A stretch of 64,000 nucleotides of DNA from Streptomyces spinosisporus (GTDB lineage: Bacteria > Actinomycetota > Actinomycetes > Streptomycetales > Streptomycetaceae). The notes beneath the pieces are model-generated. The model saw nothing but the letters and a program-made list of their open reading frames with translations, was not told the origin of the DNA and made no database searches. The first letter of the stretch is position 1, and the number at the start of each line of letters is the position of its first letter. The stretch is taken from the NCBI RefSeq assembly GCF_022698145.1, contig NZ_JALDAX010000013.1, forward strand, positions 215,943 to 279,942. Direction: 5' to 3'. Position numbers and translations under genes: made by a program. Below are positions 23,618 through 31,255 of this stretch, in pieces.

Positions 23618-25990
23618 ATGACAACTCTCGACGAACGTCACGGAGAGGGTGCACGAGACGGGGACGGGGGCAGGGGCGAGATCGCCCTCGATCCGACCGG
23701 GACTCGGGGCCCGGCCACCGTCCCGCTGGATCTGCCCGGTGCCGCACTCTCCGACCACACAGGGTCCAAGGCCGCGAATCTCGCCCGTGCAGCCGCTGCC
23801 GGGCTGCCCGTTCTGCCCGGCTTCGTGATCCCGCACGGGGGCGGTGAGGACACCGTCGCCCTGCGGCGCGCCTGGCAGGAGCTCTCCGACGGCGGCGCCC
23901 GCCCGCTCGTCGTGCGCTCCTCCTCGCCGCAGGAGGACACGGAGGAGTCGTCGCTGGCGGGCCAGTTCGCCTCCGTGCTCGATGTGCGCGGCTGGCGCGC
24001 CTTCCGCGAGGCCGTACGCACCGTCCTCGACTCGGCCCGGCGGCCCGACGGGTCCACGGCGCCCATGGCCGTGCTGGTGCAGCCGATGCTCACCGCGCGC
24101 ATCGGCGGGGTGATGTTCGGCGCCGATCCGGTCGAGGGGCGGGCCGACCGGATGCTGGTGAGCGTGGTGTGGGGCGGCCCGGACGGCCTGGTCAGCGGGG
24201 AGCAGGCGGGGACCAACCACTGGCTGAACCGGTACGGGCGGCTGCTGCGCACCGAGCCGTCGGACGCGGACTCGCCGCTCACGCGCACCGAACTGGCACG
24301 GTTGGCGCGGCTCGCCCGCAGGGCCCGGCGGGTGTTCGGCGGGCCGCAGGACATCGAGTTCGGGTTCGACGGGGAGGGACGGCTGTGGCTGTTCCAGAGC
24401 CGCCCCATCACCGCCATGGCGGCGCGGCCCGCACGCGGGGCACGGCTGCTGGGGCCCGGCCCGGTCGCGGAGACCCTGCCGGGGCAGCTGACACCGCTGG
24501 AGGCCGATCTGTGGGTGGCGCCCATGGCCCGCGGGCTCGCGGCCTCGCTCGACATCGGCGGCAGCGCGTCGCGCCGGCTGCTGCGGACGCAGCCGGTGGT
24601 CACGACCGTCGGCGGGAGAGCCGCCGCCGATCTGCGCCTGCTGGGAGCCGTGGCGCCGAAGCACCGCTGGCTGGCGCTGCTCAACCCGGCGCCGGGAGCG
24701 CGCAGGCTGGCCGCAGCCTGGCGGGTGGGCCGCCTCGGCGCTGCGCTGCCCGGCCTGGCGACGGATCTCCTGGCCGACGTCGACCGGCAGCTCGCGGAGA
24801 TCCCGCCGCCCGCGGACTCCTCCCGCGCCGAACTCGTCACCGCCCTTCGCTGGAGCCGTGCCGTCCTGGTCTCCCTGCACGCGCAGGAGGCCCTGGCGGG
24901 AGCGCTTCTGCGCGACACTGCGCAGCGCCGCACCGCCGCGGGCGCCGCACTGACCGCCCTGGCCGACGCCCGCGCCCGCGGCGTCCCCGACGACCGGGTG
25001 ACCGCCACCGACCCGGTGATCCTCGCGCTCACCGCCCCGGCCCTACGAGGCCCGGGCCGCCTGCCGGACGAACAGAGCGTGCCGCTTCAACGACGGCAGA
25101 CGACGGCAGACCTGGGCCGGGAACCCGATGAACGGCATCACGCCGAGCAGACCCGGAACGCGGTGCCGGCCCGGCACACGGAGCCCGCCGGGCACACGAA
25201 GCTTGCCCGGAACACGAAACCGGCCCCGCACACGCACCCAGCCCCAAACACCAATCCGGCCCGCCACAGGGAGCTCGCCCAAAACCCCGAACCCGCCCGG
25301 CACCCCCACGAACCCCACCCCACCGCCGACCTCCCACCCCGGACATACAAACCCCACCCCACCCCCAACCTCCCACCCCGCGAATCCCTCCGCCTGCGGA
25401 TTCGTTGGATACAGGAACTGCAGGTGCGGCTGGTCCGGGAGGCCGGGGCGCGGTTGGGGCTCGATGTGGAGCGCGTCGGGCTGTTGCGCTGGCGGGAGTT
25501 GGCCGCCGTACTCGAAGGGGCCCCGCTGCCCGCCGATCTGCACGCGCGCGTGCCGGACCCCGCGTCGCCGCCGCTTCCGGACGCGTTCCGGCTCGCGGCG
25601 GACGGCGTGGTCGTCGCCGAGCGGGCGGACCGGTCGGGCGACGGCACGCGGGGCGTGTCCTCGGGCCGCGCGGTCGGCACGGTCTGGGACGGGACGGGCC
25701 CACGGCCGCCGGACGCGGTCCTGGTCGTGCGCACCCTGGACCCCGCGCTCGCGCCGCTGCTGCCCGGGCTCGCCGCGCTGGTCGCCCAGACCGGCAGCCC
25801 ACTGTCCCATCTCGCCGTGCTGGCAAGGGAGTTCGGGCTGCCCGCGGTGGTCGGCGCCACGGACGCGGTGCACCGCTTCCCGCCCGGTTCCCGGCTCACC
25901 GTCGACGGCACGGCGGGCGACGTGCGACCGGGCGACGTACGACCGGGGGACGTACAACCGGGCCACATACAACCGGGGGACACGCCATGA
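23618..25990 (+). CDS. PEP/pyruvate-binding phosphotransferase-like protein with repeat insert
   Basis: The 790-residue protein has the PEP-synthase type ATP-grasp domain at the N-terminus (about 45-265: SKAANLARAAAAGLPVLPGFVIP, PLVVRSSSPQEDTEESSLAGQF, GGPQDIEFGFDGEGRLWLFQSRPIT). The swivelling phospho-histidine domain is at the C-terminus, with His731 in TGSPLSHLAVLAREFGLPAVVG. No PEP-binding TIM barrel is seen. ATP-grasp / middle / His domain is the order of rifampin phosphotransferase, but the middle region here is divergent. Between them lies a low-complexity repeat insert (about 513-591), and the last about 25 codons are a 15-bp repeat. ATG 23618 has GGAGG upstream. The stop overlaps the next start (ATGA). 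The substrate is unknown. Confidence 0.8.
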   Translation: MTTLDERHGEGARDGDGGRGEIALDPTGTRGPATVPLDLPGAALSDHTGSKAANLARAAAAGLPVLPGFVIPHGGGEDTVALRRAWQELSDGGARPLVVRSSSPQEDTEESSLAGQFASVLDVRGWRAFREAVRTVLDSARRPDGSTAPMAVLVQPMLTARIGGVMFGADPVEGRADRMLVSVVWGGPDGLVSGEQAGTNHWLNRYGRLLRTEPSDADSPLTRTELARLARLARRARRVFGGPQDIEFGFDGEGRLWLFQSRPITAMAARPARGARLLGPGPVAETLPGQLTPLEADLWVAPMARGLAASLDIGGSASRRLLRTQPVVTTVGGRAAADLRLLGAVAPKHRWLALLNPAPGARRLAAAWRVGRLGAALPGLATDLLADVDRQLAEIPPPADSSRAELVTALRWSRAVLVSLHAQEALAGALLRDTAQRRTAAGAALTALADARARGVPDDRVTATDPVILALTAPALRGPGRLPDEQSVPLQRRQTTADLGREPDERHHAEQTRNAVPARHTEPAGHTKLARNTKPAPHTHPAPNTNPARHRELAQNPEPARHPHEPHPTADLPPRTYKPHPTPNLPPRESLRLRIRWIQELQVRLVREAGARLGLDVERVGLLRWRELAAVLEGAPLPADLHARVPDPASPPLPDAFRLAADGVVVAERADRSGDGTRGVSSGRAVGTVWDGTGPRPPDAVLVVRTLDPALAPLLPGLAALVAQTGSPLSHLAVLAREFGLPAVVGATDAVHRFPPGSRLTVDGTAGDVRPGDVRPGDVQPGHIQPGDTP
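25154..25390 (+). repeat. In-frame 18-bp and 39-bp tandem repeats inside the PEP-utilizing gene
   Basis: About eight 18-bp units encode a 6-residue motif of the form [RGPQ][HN]TxPA (RHTEPA, GHTKLA, RNTKPA, PHTHPA, PNTNPA and relatives; 25154-25297). They are followed by two 39-bp units encoding PHPTADLPPRTYK and PHPTPNLPPRESL (about 25313-25390). The plus strand here is unusually rich in A and C. The reading frame is kept throughout, consistent with a flexible, expandable linker. Confidence 0.85.
25916..25986 (+). repeat. 15-bp tandem repeat at the extreme 3' end of the PEP-utilizing gene
   Basis: Four 15-bp units (consensus GGCGACGTACGACCG) and a partial fifth encode GDVRP-type pentapeptides. 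The array ends exactly at the ATG of the next gene (25987). Confidence 0.9.
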
Positions 25991-26907
25991 GAAGGATCGC
26001 CTACGTCTTCGGAGGTCTGGCCGCGGCCGGGGCCGGTACCTATCTCGTCGTCTACCTGTACCGGTGGCAGTGGCAGCGGGCCATGCTCTGCGGGGTGCTG
26101 CTGCTGGTCGTCGAGGTGATGCTGCTCGGCATCGTGCTGCTGGGGCGGCTGACCCGGATCGAGGAACGCCTGCGCGACAGCGACCGGCGGCAGCGGGAGG
26201 CGGCCGCGCGTCAGGACGACGTACTGGCGCGGCTGCGCGCCGAGCCCGCGCGGGAGCCGGGCGGCCGGTTCCGGTGGCTCGACGACTCGGTGGACCGTAC
26301 GTATGTCTTCGTGCCGGTCCTCATGGTCACCGGTGTGCTGCTGTCCGGGCTCGCCTGGGTGGTGCAGCGGATCGCGTCGGCGACCGCGCGGCCGGCGGAG
26401 CGCCGGCTCGCCGGGCGGCTCGCCGTCCTGTCGGCGCCGGGCCCGGCCGTGTACGACGACCTGGAGGACCTGCCGCCGCTGGGCCCGGCGCGCTCACCGC
26501 GCCGTGTCGCGCGCGTGGCGGTGGTGACCGTGGTAGGTGCCGCCCTGCTCACCGCGCTCGTCGTGGGGCTCGCCCAGCTCACCCAGACCCGGGAGGAGGC
26601 GGCCGCCGCCAACGAGGCGACCTCCGTGCTCCTCCAGGTGGACATGCGCGGCGGTACGGCCGCGACGGCCGACCGGCGCGCCCTCGCCGCGGAGCAGGTC
26701 TGGGAGCGCTGCCGTGACTCCACGTCCGTACCGCTGCGTCACGCCGCGCTCGCCGACCTGGGCGACGGCGTGTACGCCGGGGTCGTACGGCCCGCCCTCA
26801 CCCCGCACGACCGGATGCGGCTGCGCGGCTGCCTGGAGGACGCGACCCTCGACCGCGCCCACCTCACGGTGATGGCCATCGGAGACGCGGACGCGGACGA
26901 CGACTGA
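25987..26907 (+). CDS. Membrane protein coupled to the PEP-utilizing gene
   Basis: The family is not recognised. The 306-residue protein has four likely TM segments at about 5-25, 32-52, 107-130 and 175-195. A charged, possibly coiled-coil segment (RLTRIEERLRDSDRRQREAAARQDDVLARL, split by the membrane topology) lies between TM2 and TM3. A soluble C-terminal domain of about 105 residues contains one Cys pair (ERCRD, RGCLE) and ends in an acidic tail. The ATGA overlap with the upstream gene means coupled translation and probably joint function. Confidence 0.75.
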   Translation: MRRIAYVFGGLAAAGAGTYLVVYLYRWQWQRAMLCGVLLLVVEVMLLGIVLLGRLTRIEERLRDSDRRQREAAARQDDVLARLRAEPAREPGGRFRWLDDSVDRTYVFVPVLMVTGVLLSGLAWVVQRIASATARPAERRLAGRLAVLSAPGPAVYDDLEDLPPLGPARSPRRVARVAVVTVVGAALLTALVVGLAQLTQTREEAAAANEATSVLLQVDMRGGTAATADRRALAAEQVWERCRDSTSVPLRHAALADLGDGVYAGVVRPALTPHDRMRLRGCLEDATLDRAHLTVMAIGDADADDD

Positions 26908-27028
26908 GACGAACGCCCGCCTTCGCACCCTGTAAGACCTGCATACACACACGTACACGGACAAGACGGTTATCCCGGGTGCGGGCTACCATGCGAGGGC
27001 TCCCCGTCCCCCACCCCGTCGGTCGCCC

Positions 27029-27733
27029 ATGGCTGTTCTCACCGCAACGCTGCCCCGCCCTGCCTTCCGCAAGCGCCCCCTCGCACGGCGCACGCTACGG
27101 ATCCTCATGGCCGCGGCCGTCGGATACGTCGCACTGTGGGCCACCGGCGCCCTGGGCATCCTGGCCCTGTCGTACTGGGCCCGCGAGGAGACGCCCGCGC
27201 CGCCCGGGACCCGCACGCTGCAGGGCGTCCACCACTTCCAGCCCGTGGACGTCGACGGCCGGCTCTGGCGCGGCGCCGCCCCCTCCCCCGCCGGTTACCG
27301 CGCGTTGGCGAGCATGGGCTTCACGACGGTCGTCGACCTGCGCGCGGAGGACCTGAGCGCGGCACAGCTCGCGGGACCCGGCCGGGCCGGTCTGAAGACC
27401 GTGCGGCTGCCGATCCGCGACGGGCAGACACCCAGGCCCGAGCAGGTGCGGCGCCTCCTCGACGTGGTCGCGCGGGCGCAGGGGAAGGTGTTCGTGCACT
27501 GCGGCGCCGGAGTCGGCCGTACGGGCACGATGGCGGCGGCGTATCTCGTGCAGACCGGACAGCAGTCGTCCGCGGCGGCGGTCCGCCGCAATCTCGCGGT
27601 CGGACCGCCGTCGATCGAGCAGATCTACTACGGCCTGAACCTCACGCCCACCAGGGCCGAGCAGCCACCGCTCCCGGTGGTGGTGGTCAGCCGGCTGGTG
27701 GACGCCCCACGGCGCATGTGGTCGTGGGTGTGA
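27029..27733 (+). CDS. Membrane-anchored dual-specificity/tyrosine phosphatase
   Basis: The 234-residue protein has one N-terminal TM anchor (about 26-48), then a cysteine-phosphatase domain. The P-loop HCGAGVGRTG (His157, Cys158, Arg164) is complete, and the general acid region is likely LPIRDGQTPRPEQ upstream of it. The domain order WRGAAPSPAGYRALASMGFTTVVDLRAED is typical of the DSP/protein-tyrosine-phosphatase-like branch, which also includes lipid phosphatases. The active domain is probably extracytoplasmic if the N-terminus is inside. It is a single gene with a GC-poor promoter-like stretch upstream (26908-27028). Confidence 0.87.
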   Translation: MAVLTATLPRPAFRKRPLARRTLRILMAAAVGYVALWATGALGILALSYWAREETPAPPGTRTLQGVHHFQPVDVDGRLWRGAAPSPAGYRALASMGFTTVVDLRAEDLSAAQLAGPGRAGLKTVRLPIRDGQTPRPEQVRRLLDVVARAQGKVFVHCGAGVGRTGTMAAAYLVQTGQQSSAAAVRRNLAVGPPSIEQIYYGLNLTPTRAEQPPLPVVVVSRLVDAPRRMWSWV

Positions 27734-27782
27734 CGTACGCCGGGCCGCGGGGACACGACCCGGCGCCACGAGCACGTACGGA

Positions 27783-28589
27783 CTACGGCTTGCGCCCCAC
27801 CGCCCCGTACCCCGGGATCACCCCGTCGTCCTGACCGGGAACCGGCTCGCCCAGTTCGGGATGCCACAGGTGCGGCACCTCGACGCCGGGTTCGACGAGT
27901 TCGAGGCCGTCGAAGAAGCGCGTGAACTCCTCGCGGGAGCGCAGGGCCAGGGTGACGCCCGCCGCCTTGAGCTTCTCGGTCGCGGCCCGCGACTCCTCGG
28001 GGGTGAAGTCGGCGGTCGCATGGCTTGCCACCAGGTAGCTCCCGGAGGGGAGTTGGGACAGCAGCCGGCCGACCAGCTCGTGTGCGCCGTCCTCGTCGGA
28101 GACGAAGTGGAGCAGCGCGATGAGCGAGAGGGCCACCGGGCGGTCGAAGTCCAGGGTCGCGCGTGCACCGGCCAGGACGGCGTCCGGGTCGCGGACGTCG
28201 GCCTGCAGATACTCCGTGACGCCCTCGTCCGTGCCCTTGAGCAGGGCGGCGGCGTGGGCGAGCACGATCGGGTCGTTGTCGCAGTAGACGACGCGGGCCT
28301 CGGGTGCGATCTCCTGGGCGATCCGGTGGAGGTTGGGCTCGGTGGGGATGCCGGTGCCGACATCGAGGAACTGCCGCACCCCGTGCTCGGCCAGCCAGCG
28401 TGTGGTGCGGTGCATGAAGGCCCGGTTGACCCGCGCCATCACCGGCACACGCGGGTCGAGGGCGAGCATCTGGCGGCCCATGGCCTCGTCGACCGGGTAG
28501 TTGTCCTTGCCGCCCAGGTACCAGTCGTACATCCGGGCGGGGTGGGGTCTGCTCGTGTCGATCGTCGGCGGGGGCTGCTGCCCGGTCAT
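27783..28589 (-). CDS. DUF574-type SAM-dependent methyltransferase
   Basis: The 268-residue protein is a typical actinobacterial DUF574 methyltransferase: the opening IDTSRPHPARMYDWYLGGKDNYPVDEAMGR, motif I FLDVGTGIPTEPNLH, VVYCDNDPIVLAHA, and LLHFVSDEDGAHELV. These are abundant in Streptomyces, often beside XRE/DUF397 modules as here, but their substrates are not established. ATG at 28589 has CTGGAG upstream; a TTG nine codons earlier is the alternative. Two identical 10-bp direct repeats lie just upstream. Confidence 0.88.
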   Translation of the reverse strand: MTGQQPPPTIDTSRPHPARMYDWYLGGKDNYPVDEAMGRQMLALDPRVPVMARVNRAFMHRTTRWLAEHGVRQFLDVGTGIPTEPNLHRIAQEIAPEARVVYCDNDPIVLAHAAALLKGTDEGVTEYLQADVRDPDAVLAGARATLDFDRPVALSLIALLHFVSDEDGAHELVGRLLSQLPSGSYLVASHATADFTPEESRAATEKLKAAGVTLALRSREEFTRFFDGLELVEPGVEVPHLWHPELGEPVPGQDDGVIPGYGAVGRKP

Positions 28590-28613
28590 GACGGACTCCA
28601 GGGATGTCTGCCG

Positions 28614-28645
28614 CAAATCAAGGTCAACTCAGTGCCAAATCAAGG
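28614..28645 (-). promoter_or_regulatory. Two direct repeats 22 bp apart upstream of the DUF574 gene
   Basis: CCTTGATTTG occurs twice on the minus strand (28636-28645 and 28614-28623), 22 bp apart, which is two helical turns. The pair starts 25 nt upstream of the ATG. A TTGACC lies between them. A regulator binding the same face of the helix is a reasonable guess. Confidence 0.4.
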
Positions 28646-28688
28646 GTGGTAGGGATGTGACGGAACAACAGAAGCTGAAAAACGGGCC

Positions 28689-28943
28689 TCACGACAGCAG
28701 AAAGTCGGCCTCACCCGCCTTGGCGCCCTCGATGAAGGCCGTCATCTCGTCGCTGGTGTAGATCAGCGCCGGGCCGTCCGGGTCGGTGGACTGGCGGACG
28801 GCGATCCGGCCGTCGGCGAGCTTCATCGCCTCCAGGCAGTTCCCGCCGTTGCCGCCGCTCCACGGCTTGTGCCAGCCCTCGCTGCCCAACTCCCGCGCGG
28901 GCATGCCGTTGTAGACGTGTTTGCGCGGCTTGATGCGATCCAT
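28689..28943 (-). CDS. DUF397 domain protein
   Basis: This is a small 84-residue protein with the DUF397 pattern GWHKPWSGGNGGNCLEAMKLADGRIAVRQSTDPDGPALIYTSDEMTAFIEGAKAGEAD. In Streptomyces, DUF397 proteins are encoded next to XRE-DUF5753 regulators and are thought to antagonise or bind them (WhiJ/AbaA-type modules). Its ATG directly follows the stop of the XRE gene (TGA-ATG, no gap), indicating coupled translation. Confidence 0.92.
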   Translation of the reverse strand: MDRIKPRKHVYNGMPARELGSEGWHKPWSGGNGGNCLEAMKLADGRIAVRQSTDPDGPALIYTSDEMTAFIEGAKAGEADFLLS

Positions 28944-29804
28944 TCACAACTCCTTGCGGAGATCCCGGAGGATCTCCTTCGTGCGATGTGCCGTAGCGGC
29001 CTGCGCCGCCATGCGGTCCATGACCTCGAGGTGGGTCGCCACCTCGGAACGCGCGTCGAGGTAGACCGCGCCGGTCAGGTACTCGCTGTAGACCATGTCC
29101 GGCAGTTCTGACATGGCAAATCGGAACAGCACGAAGGGCCCGTACGTGCCGGGGTGCGGCCCGTTGGTGAAGGGCGCGACCTGCAGCGTCACGTTGGGCA
29201 GCTTCGTGGCGTCGAGCAGTCTGTCGATCTGAGCACGCATCACCTCCGGGCCGCCCACCGGGCGGCGCAATGCGGTCTCGTCCATGACGGCCCAGAAACG
29301 GGGCGCTCCCTGACGTGTGAGCAGTTCCTGGCGCTGTATGCGCAGGGCGACATGGCGCTCGATGTCTTCAGGCCTGGTCTGACCGATCGCGCCCAGCTTG
29401 AGCACTCCGCGCGCGTAGTCCTCGGTCTGCAGCAGGCCAGGCACGAAGTGCGGGTCGTAGGAGCGGATGAGGGCGGCCGCCCCCTCCAGGCTGACGTACA
29501 TGGAGAACCAGCCCGGCAGAATGTCGTGAAACCGCTGCCACCAGCCGGGCCTGTTGGCCTCCTCGGCCAACTGCACGAAGGCCACGGCCTCCTCGTCGGA
29601 GACGCCGTAGGACTTCAGCAGCAACTGCAGGTAGGGGATCTTGAGGGAGACCTCCGCCATCTCCATGCGGCGGACCGTCGCCGGGGCGACGCGGAGGATG
29701 CGGGCGGCCTCCTCGCGCTTGAGCCCCGCGCGCTCCCGCAGATCCAGCAGACGGCGACCGAGGACGACTTGACCGACCGTCGGCGCGGACCGCGGTTCGC
29801 TCAC
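28944..29804 (-). CDS. XRE-family regulator with DUF5753 domain (WhiJ-like)
   Basis: The 286-residue protein has an N-terminal helix-turn-helix (about 10-65: VVLGRRLLDLRERAGLKREEAARILRVAPATVRRMEMAE) and a C-terminal DUF5753 effector domain (YDPHFVPGLLQTEDYARGVL, RQELLTR, FWAVMDETALRRPVGGPEVMRAQIDRLL, VTLQVAPFTNGPHPG). This is the WhiJ/AbaA-type family that controls development and antibiotic production in Streptomyces. GTG 29804 is chosen as it gives the normal SEPRSAPTVGQVVLGRRL start; the frame is open further upstream. Coupled to DUF397 and divergent from the anti-sigma-like ATPase gene. Confidence 0.9.
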   Translation of the reverse strand: MSEPRSAPTVGQVVLGRRLLDLRERAGLKREEAARILRVAPATVRRMEMAEVSLKIPYLQLLLKSYGVSDEEAVAFVQLAEEANRPGWWQRFHDILPGWFSMYVSLEGAAALIRSYDPHFVPGLLQTEDYARGVLKLGAIGQTRPEDIERHVALRIQRQELLTRQGAPRFWAVMDETALRRPVGGPEVMRAQIDRLLDATKLPNVTLQVAPFTNGPHPGTYGPFVLFRFAMSELPDMVYSEYLTGAVYLDARSEVATHLEVMDRMAAQAATAHRTKEILRDLRKEL

Positions 29805-30013
29805 GCTCCACCTCCACCACGTCGTGTACGTCCCTGTCGTCGCCGACAGGGCGGCCACCAGGGCCCTGGCCTGCCGCACCAGCATGCTCACAGCCATACG
29901 GCGCCATTCGAAGACCCATTCGAAGACCTGTACGGATCTCCGTTGATCCCAACTGGCGCCGCTCAAGATGCTGTTGCGAGCAGTGTGCCACGGCATTTCA
30001 CAGCGTCACACAG

Positions 30014-30049
30014 CACTCTGCATTTTTCAGAGTGACACTTGCCAAGTGT
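30014..30049. promoter_or_regulatory. Two inverted repeats in the XRE/ATPase divergent region
   Basis: CACTCTG-7-CAGAGTG (30014-30034) is followed at once by ACACTT-GCC-AAGTGT (30035-30049). Both lie 17-52 nt upstream of the ATPase GTG. They are good candidates for operators of the adjacent XRE regulator. The same 261-bp region has a perfect 12-bp tandem duplication (CATTCGAAGACC, 29905-29928) near the XRE side. Confidence 0.45.
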
Positions 30050-30065
30050 TCACGGCGGGGCGATA

Positions 30066-30692
30066 GTGGCAAGCGTGATTCCGTCCGCGCCCTTAGGAAC
30101 AGACGCTGCCGCAGGCCGCCTGCCCGGTCTCGGTACCGCCGCGGAGGTGGCGCCCGACAGGGCCGCCGCCGAACGCCGGTTCCGTTTCGAGCTGGCCGCA
30201 CATCCGGGCTCTCCAGCGCAGGCCAGACGCCTGACGAGGGCCCGGTTGAACGTGTGGTCGGTGTGCGAGGACATCTGTGACACCGCCGCGCTGGTGATCT
30301 CCGAGCTGGTCACCAACGCCCTCGTGCACACGGCGAGCAGCCACATAGTCTGCGAGCTGCACGACGGCGACGAACTGGTGCGCATCACCGTGCGTGACCA
30401 GGGCTGCGCGCCGGGCGAACCCCATCCCTCGCCCGCGCGGCCCGAGGAGGAGCACGGGAGGGGACTGCTCCTCATCGACGCGCTCTGTGAGGCATGGGGC
30501 GCGCATGAGAACGGCCCGGGACTGCTGGTCTGGGCGGAGCTGCCGCGCAAGCCCGTTCCGGGCCACGACTGCGGGCCCTGCAACGACCTGGGCTGGGGAG
30601 CCCGCCCCAAGCCGGGCTCGGCCGGCGGCCCGGGGGACGAGGACGGGACGGACGCACACGGACGGTTCGGGACAGGAGGCACATGGCGGTGA
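30066..30692 (+). CDS. RsbW-like ATP-binding protein (HATPase_c)
   Basis: The 208-residue protein has a single-domain histidine-kinase-type ATPase fold as in anti-sigma factor kinases: N-box LVISELVTNALVHTAS, G1 VRDQGCAPGEP, and G2 GRGLLLIDALCEAWG. The C-tail (HDCGPCNDLGWGARPKPGS) is Cys/Gly-rich. Such genes are paired with XRE-DUF5753 and DUF397 in WhiJ/AbaA modules. GTG 30066 has GGCGGGG 5 nt upstream; a GTG three codons later is possible. The 3' end overlaps the next gene by 10 nt. Confidence 0.85.
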   Translation: MASVIPSAPLGTDAAAGRLPGLGTAAEVAPDRAAAERRFRFELAAHPGSPAQARRLTRARLNVWSVCEDICDTAALVISELVTNALVHTASSHIVCELHDGDELVRITVRDQGCAPGEPHPSPARPEEEHGRGLLLIDALCEAWGAHENGPGLLVWAELPRKPVPGHDCGPCNDLGWGARPKPGSAGGPGDEDGTDAHGRFGTGGTWR

Positions 30693-31123
30693 GGGCAGGG
30701 TCCGGCCGCCAGGTGCTGAGCCTGGACACGCTCGTCCGACTGCGGCGCGGTCTGCACACGCCGGGTACGCCCCGGCGGCTGCAGGTGCCCGACGGCATGA
30801 CGGCCCCGCTGGGCTGCGACGCGGTGGAGATTCCCGCCCGTCTCGGCCCACTGGTGCTGCCGCGGCTGCCACGTGTGGGGTGTGTGTACGCCGATGACAC
30901 GCACTGGTGGTGGCTCGTCCCGTCCGACTCCGACTACGCGCTGGAGTGGCCGGCGCCCACGCAGTACGCCGCCGGGGCGGTAGTTCCGGACGCCCCGGCG
31001 GTCCCCGACCTCATCCACCGGCCGACCGGCACGGTGCCGTACACCCCGCCGATCCCGCTGTATCTGGCCGTGTGCCTGGTGACGGGGACGACCCCGACCT
31101 GGTCCCGGTCGGCCGTCGCGTAG
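30683..31123 (+). CDS. Conserved hypothetical protein of the WhiJ-like module
   Basis: No family is recognised with certainty. The 146-residue protein is Pro/Leu-rich with no clear TM segment. It has LDTLVRLRRGLHTPGTPRRLQVPDG at the start, then RVGCVYADDTHWWWLVPSDSDYALEWPAPTQYA. It overlaps the ATPase gene (ATG 30683 inside its last codons), so it is cotranscribed and likely acts with it. Confidence 0.75.
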   Translation: MAVRAGSGRQVLSLDTLVRLRRGLHTPGTPRRLQVPDGMTAPLGCDAVEIPARLGPLVLPRLPRVGCVYADDTHWWWLVPSDSDYALEWPAPTQYAAGAVVPDAPAVPDLIHRPTGTVPYTPPIPLYLAVCLVTGTTPTWSRSAVA

Positions 31124-31255
31124 ACCGTGACCGCCTGACCACCGGGCGCCCCGAGGCGTGCGCCCGCGCGCTCACCCCTTTTGACATGCGCTCTCCCCCG
31201 AGGGTCCCGGCCCGGCGATAGTGGCCGTTCGTCGACGAGGATCGGGGGGCCGGCG

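Noticed and set aside
23618..25990. Annotation as PEP synthase or pyruvate phosphate dikinase
   Set aside because: The C-terminal PEP-binding TIM barrel is missing and the phospho-His domain is at the very end, so the order fits rifampin-phosphotransferase-like proteins instead.
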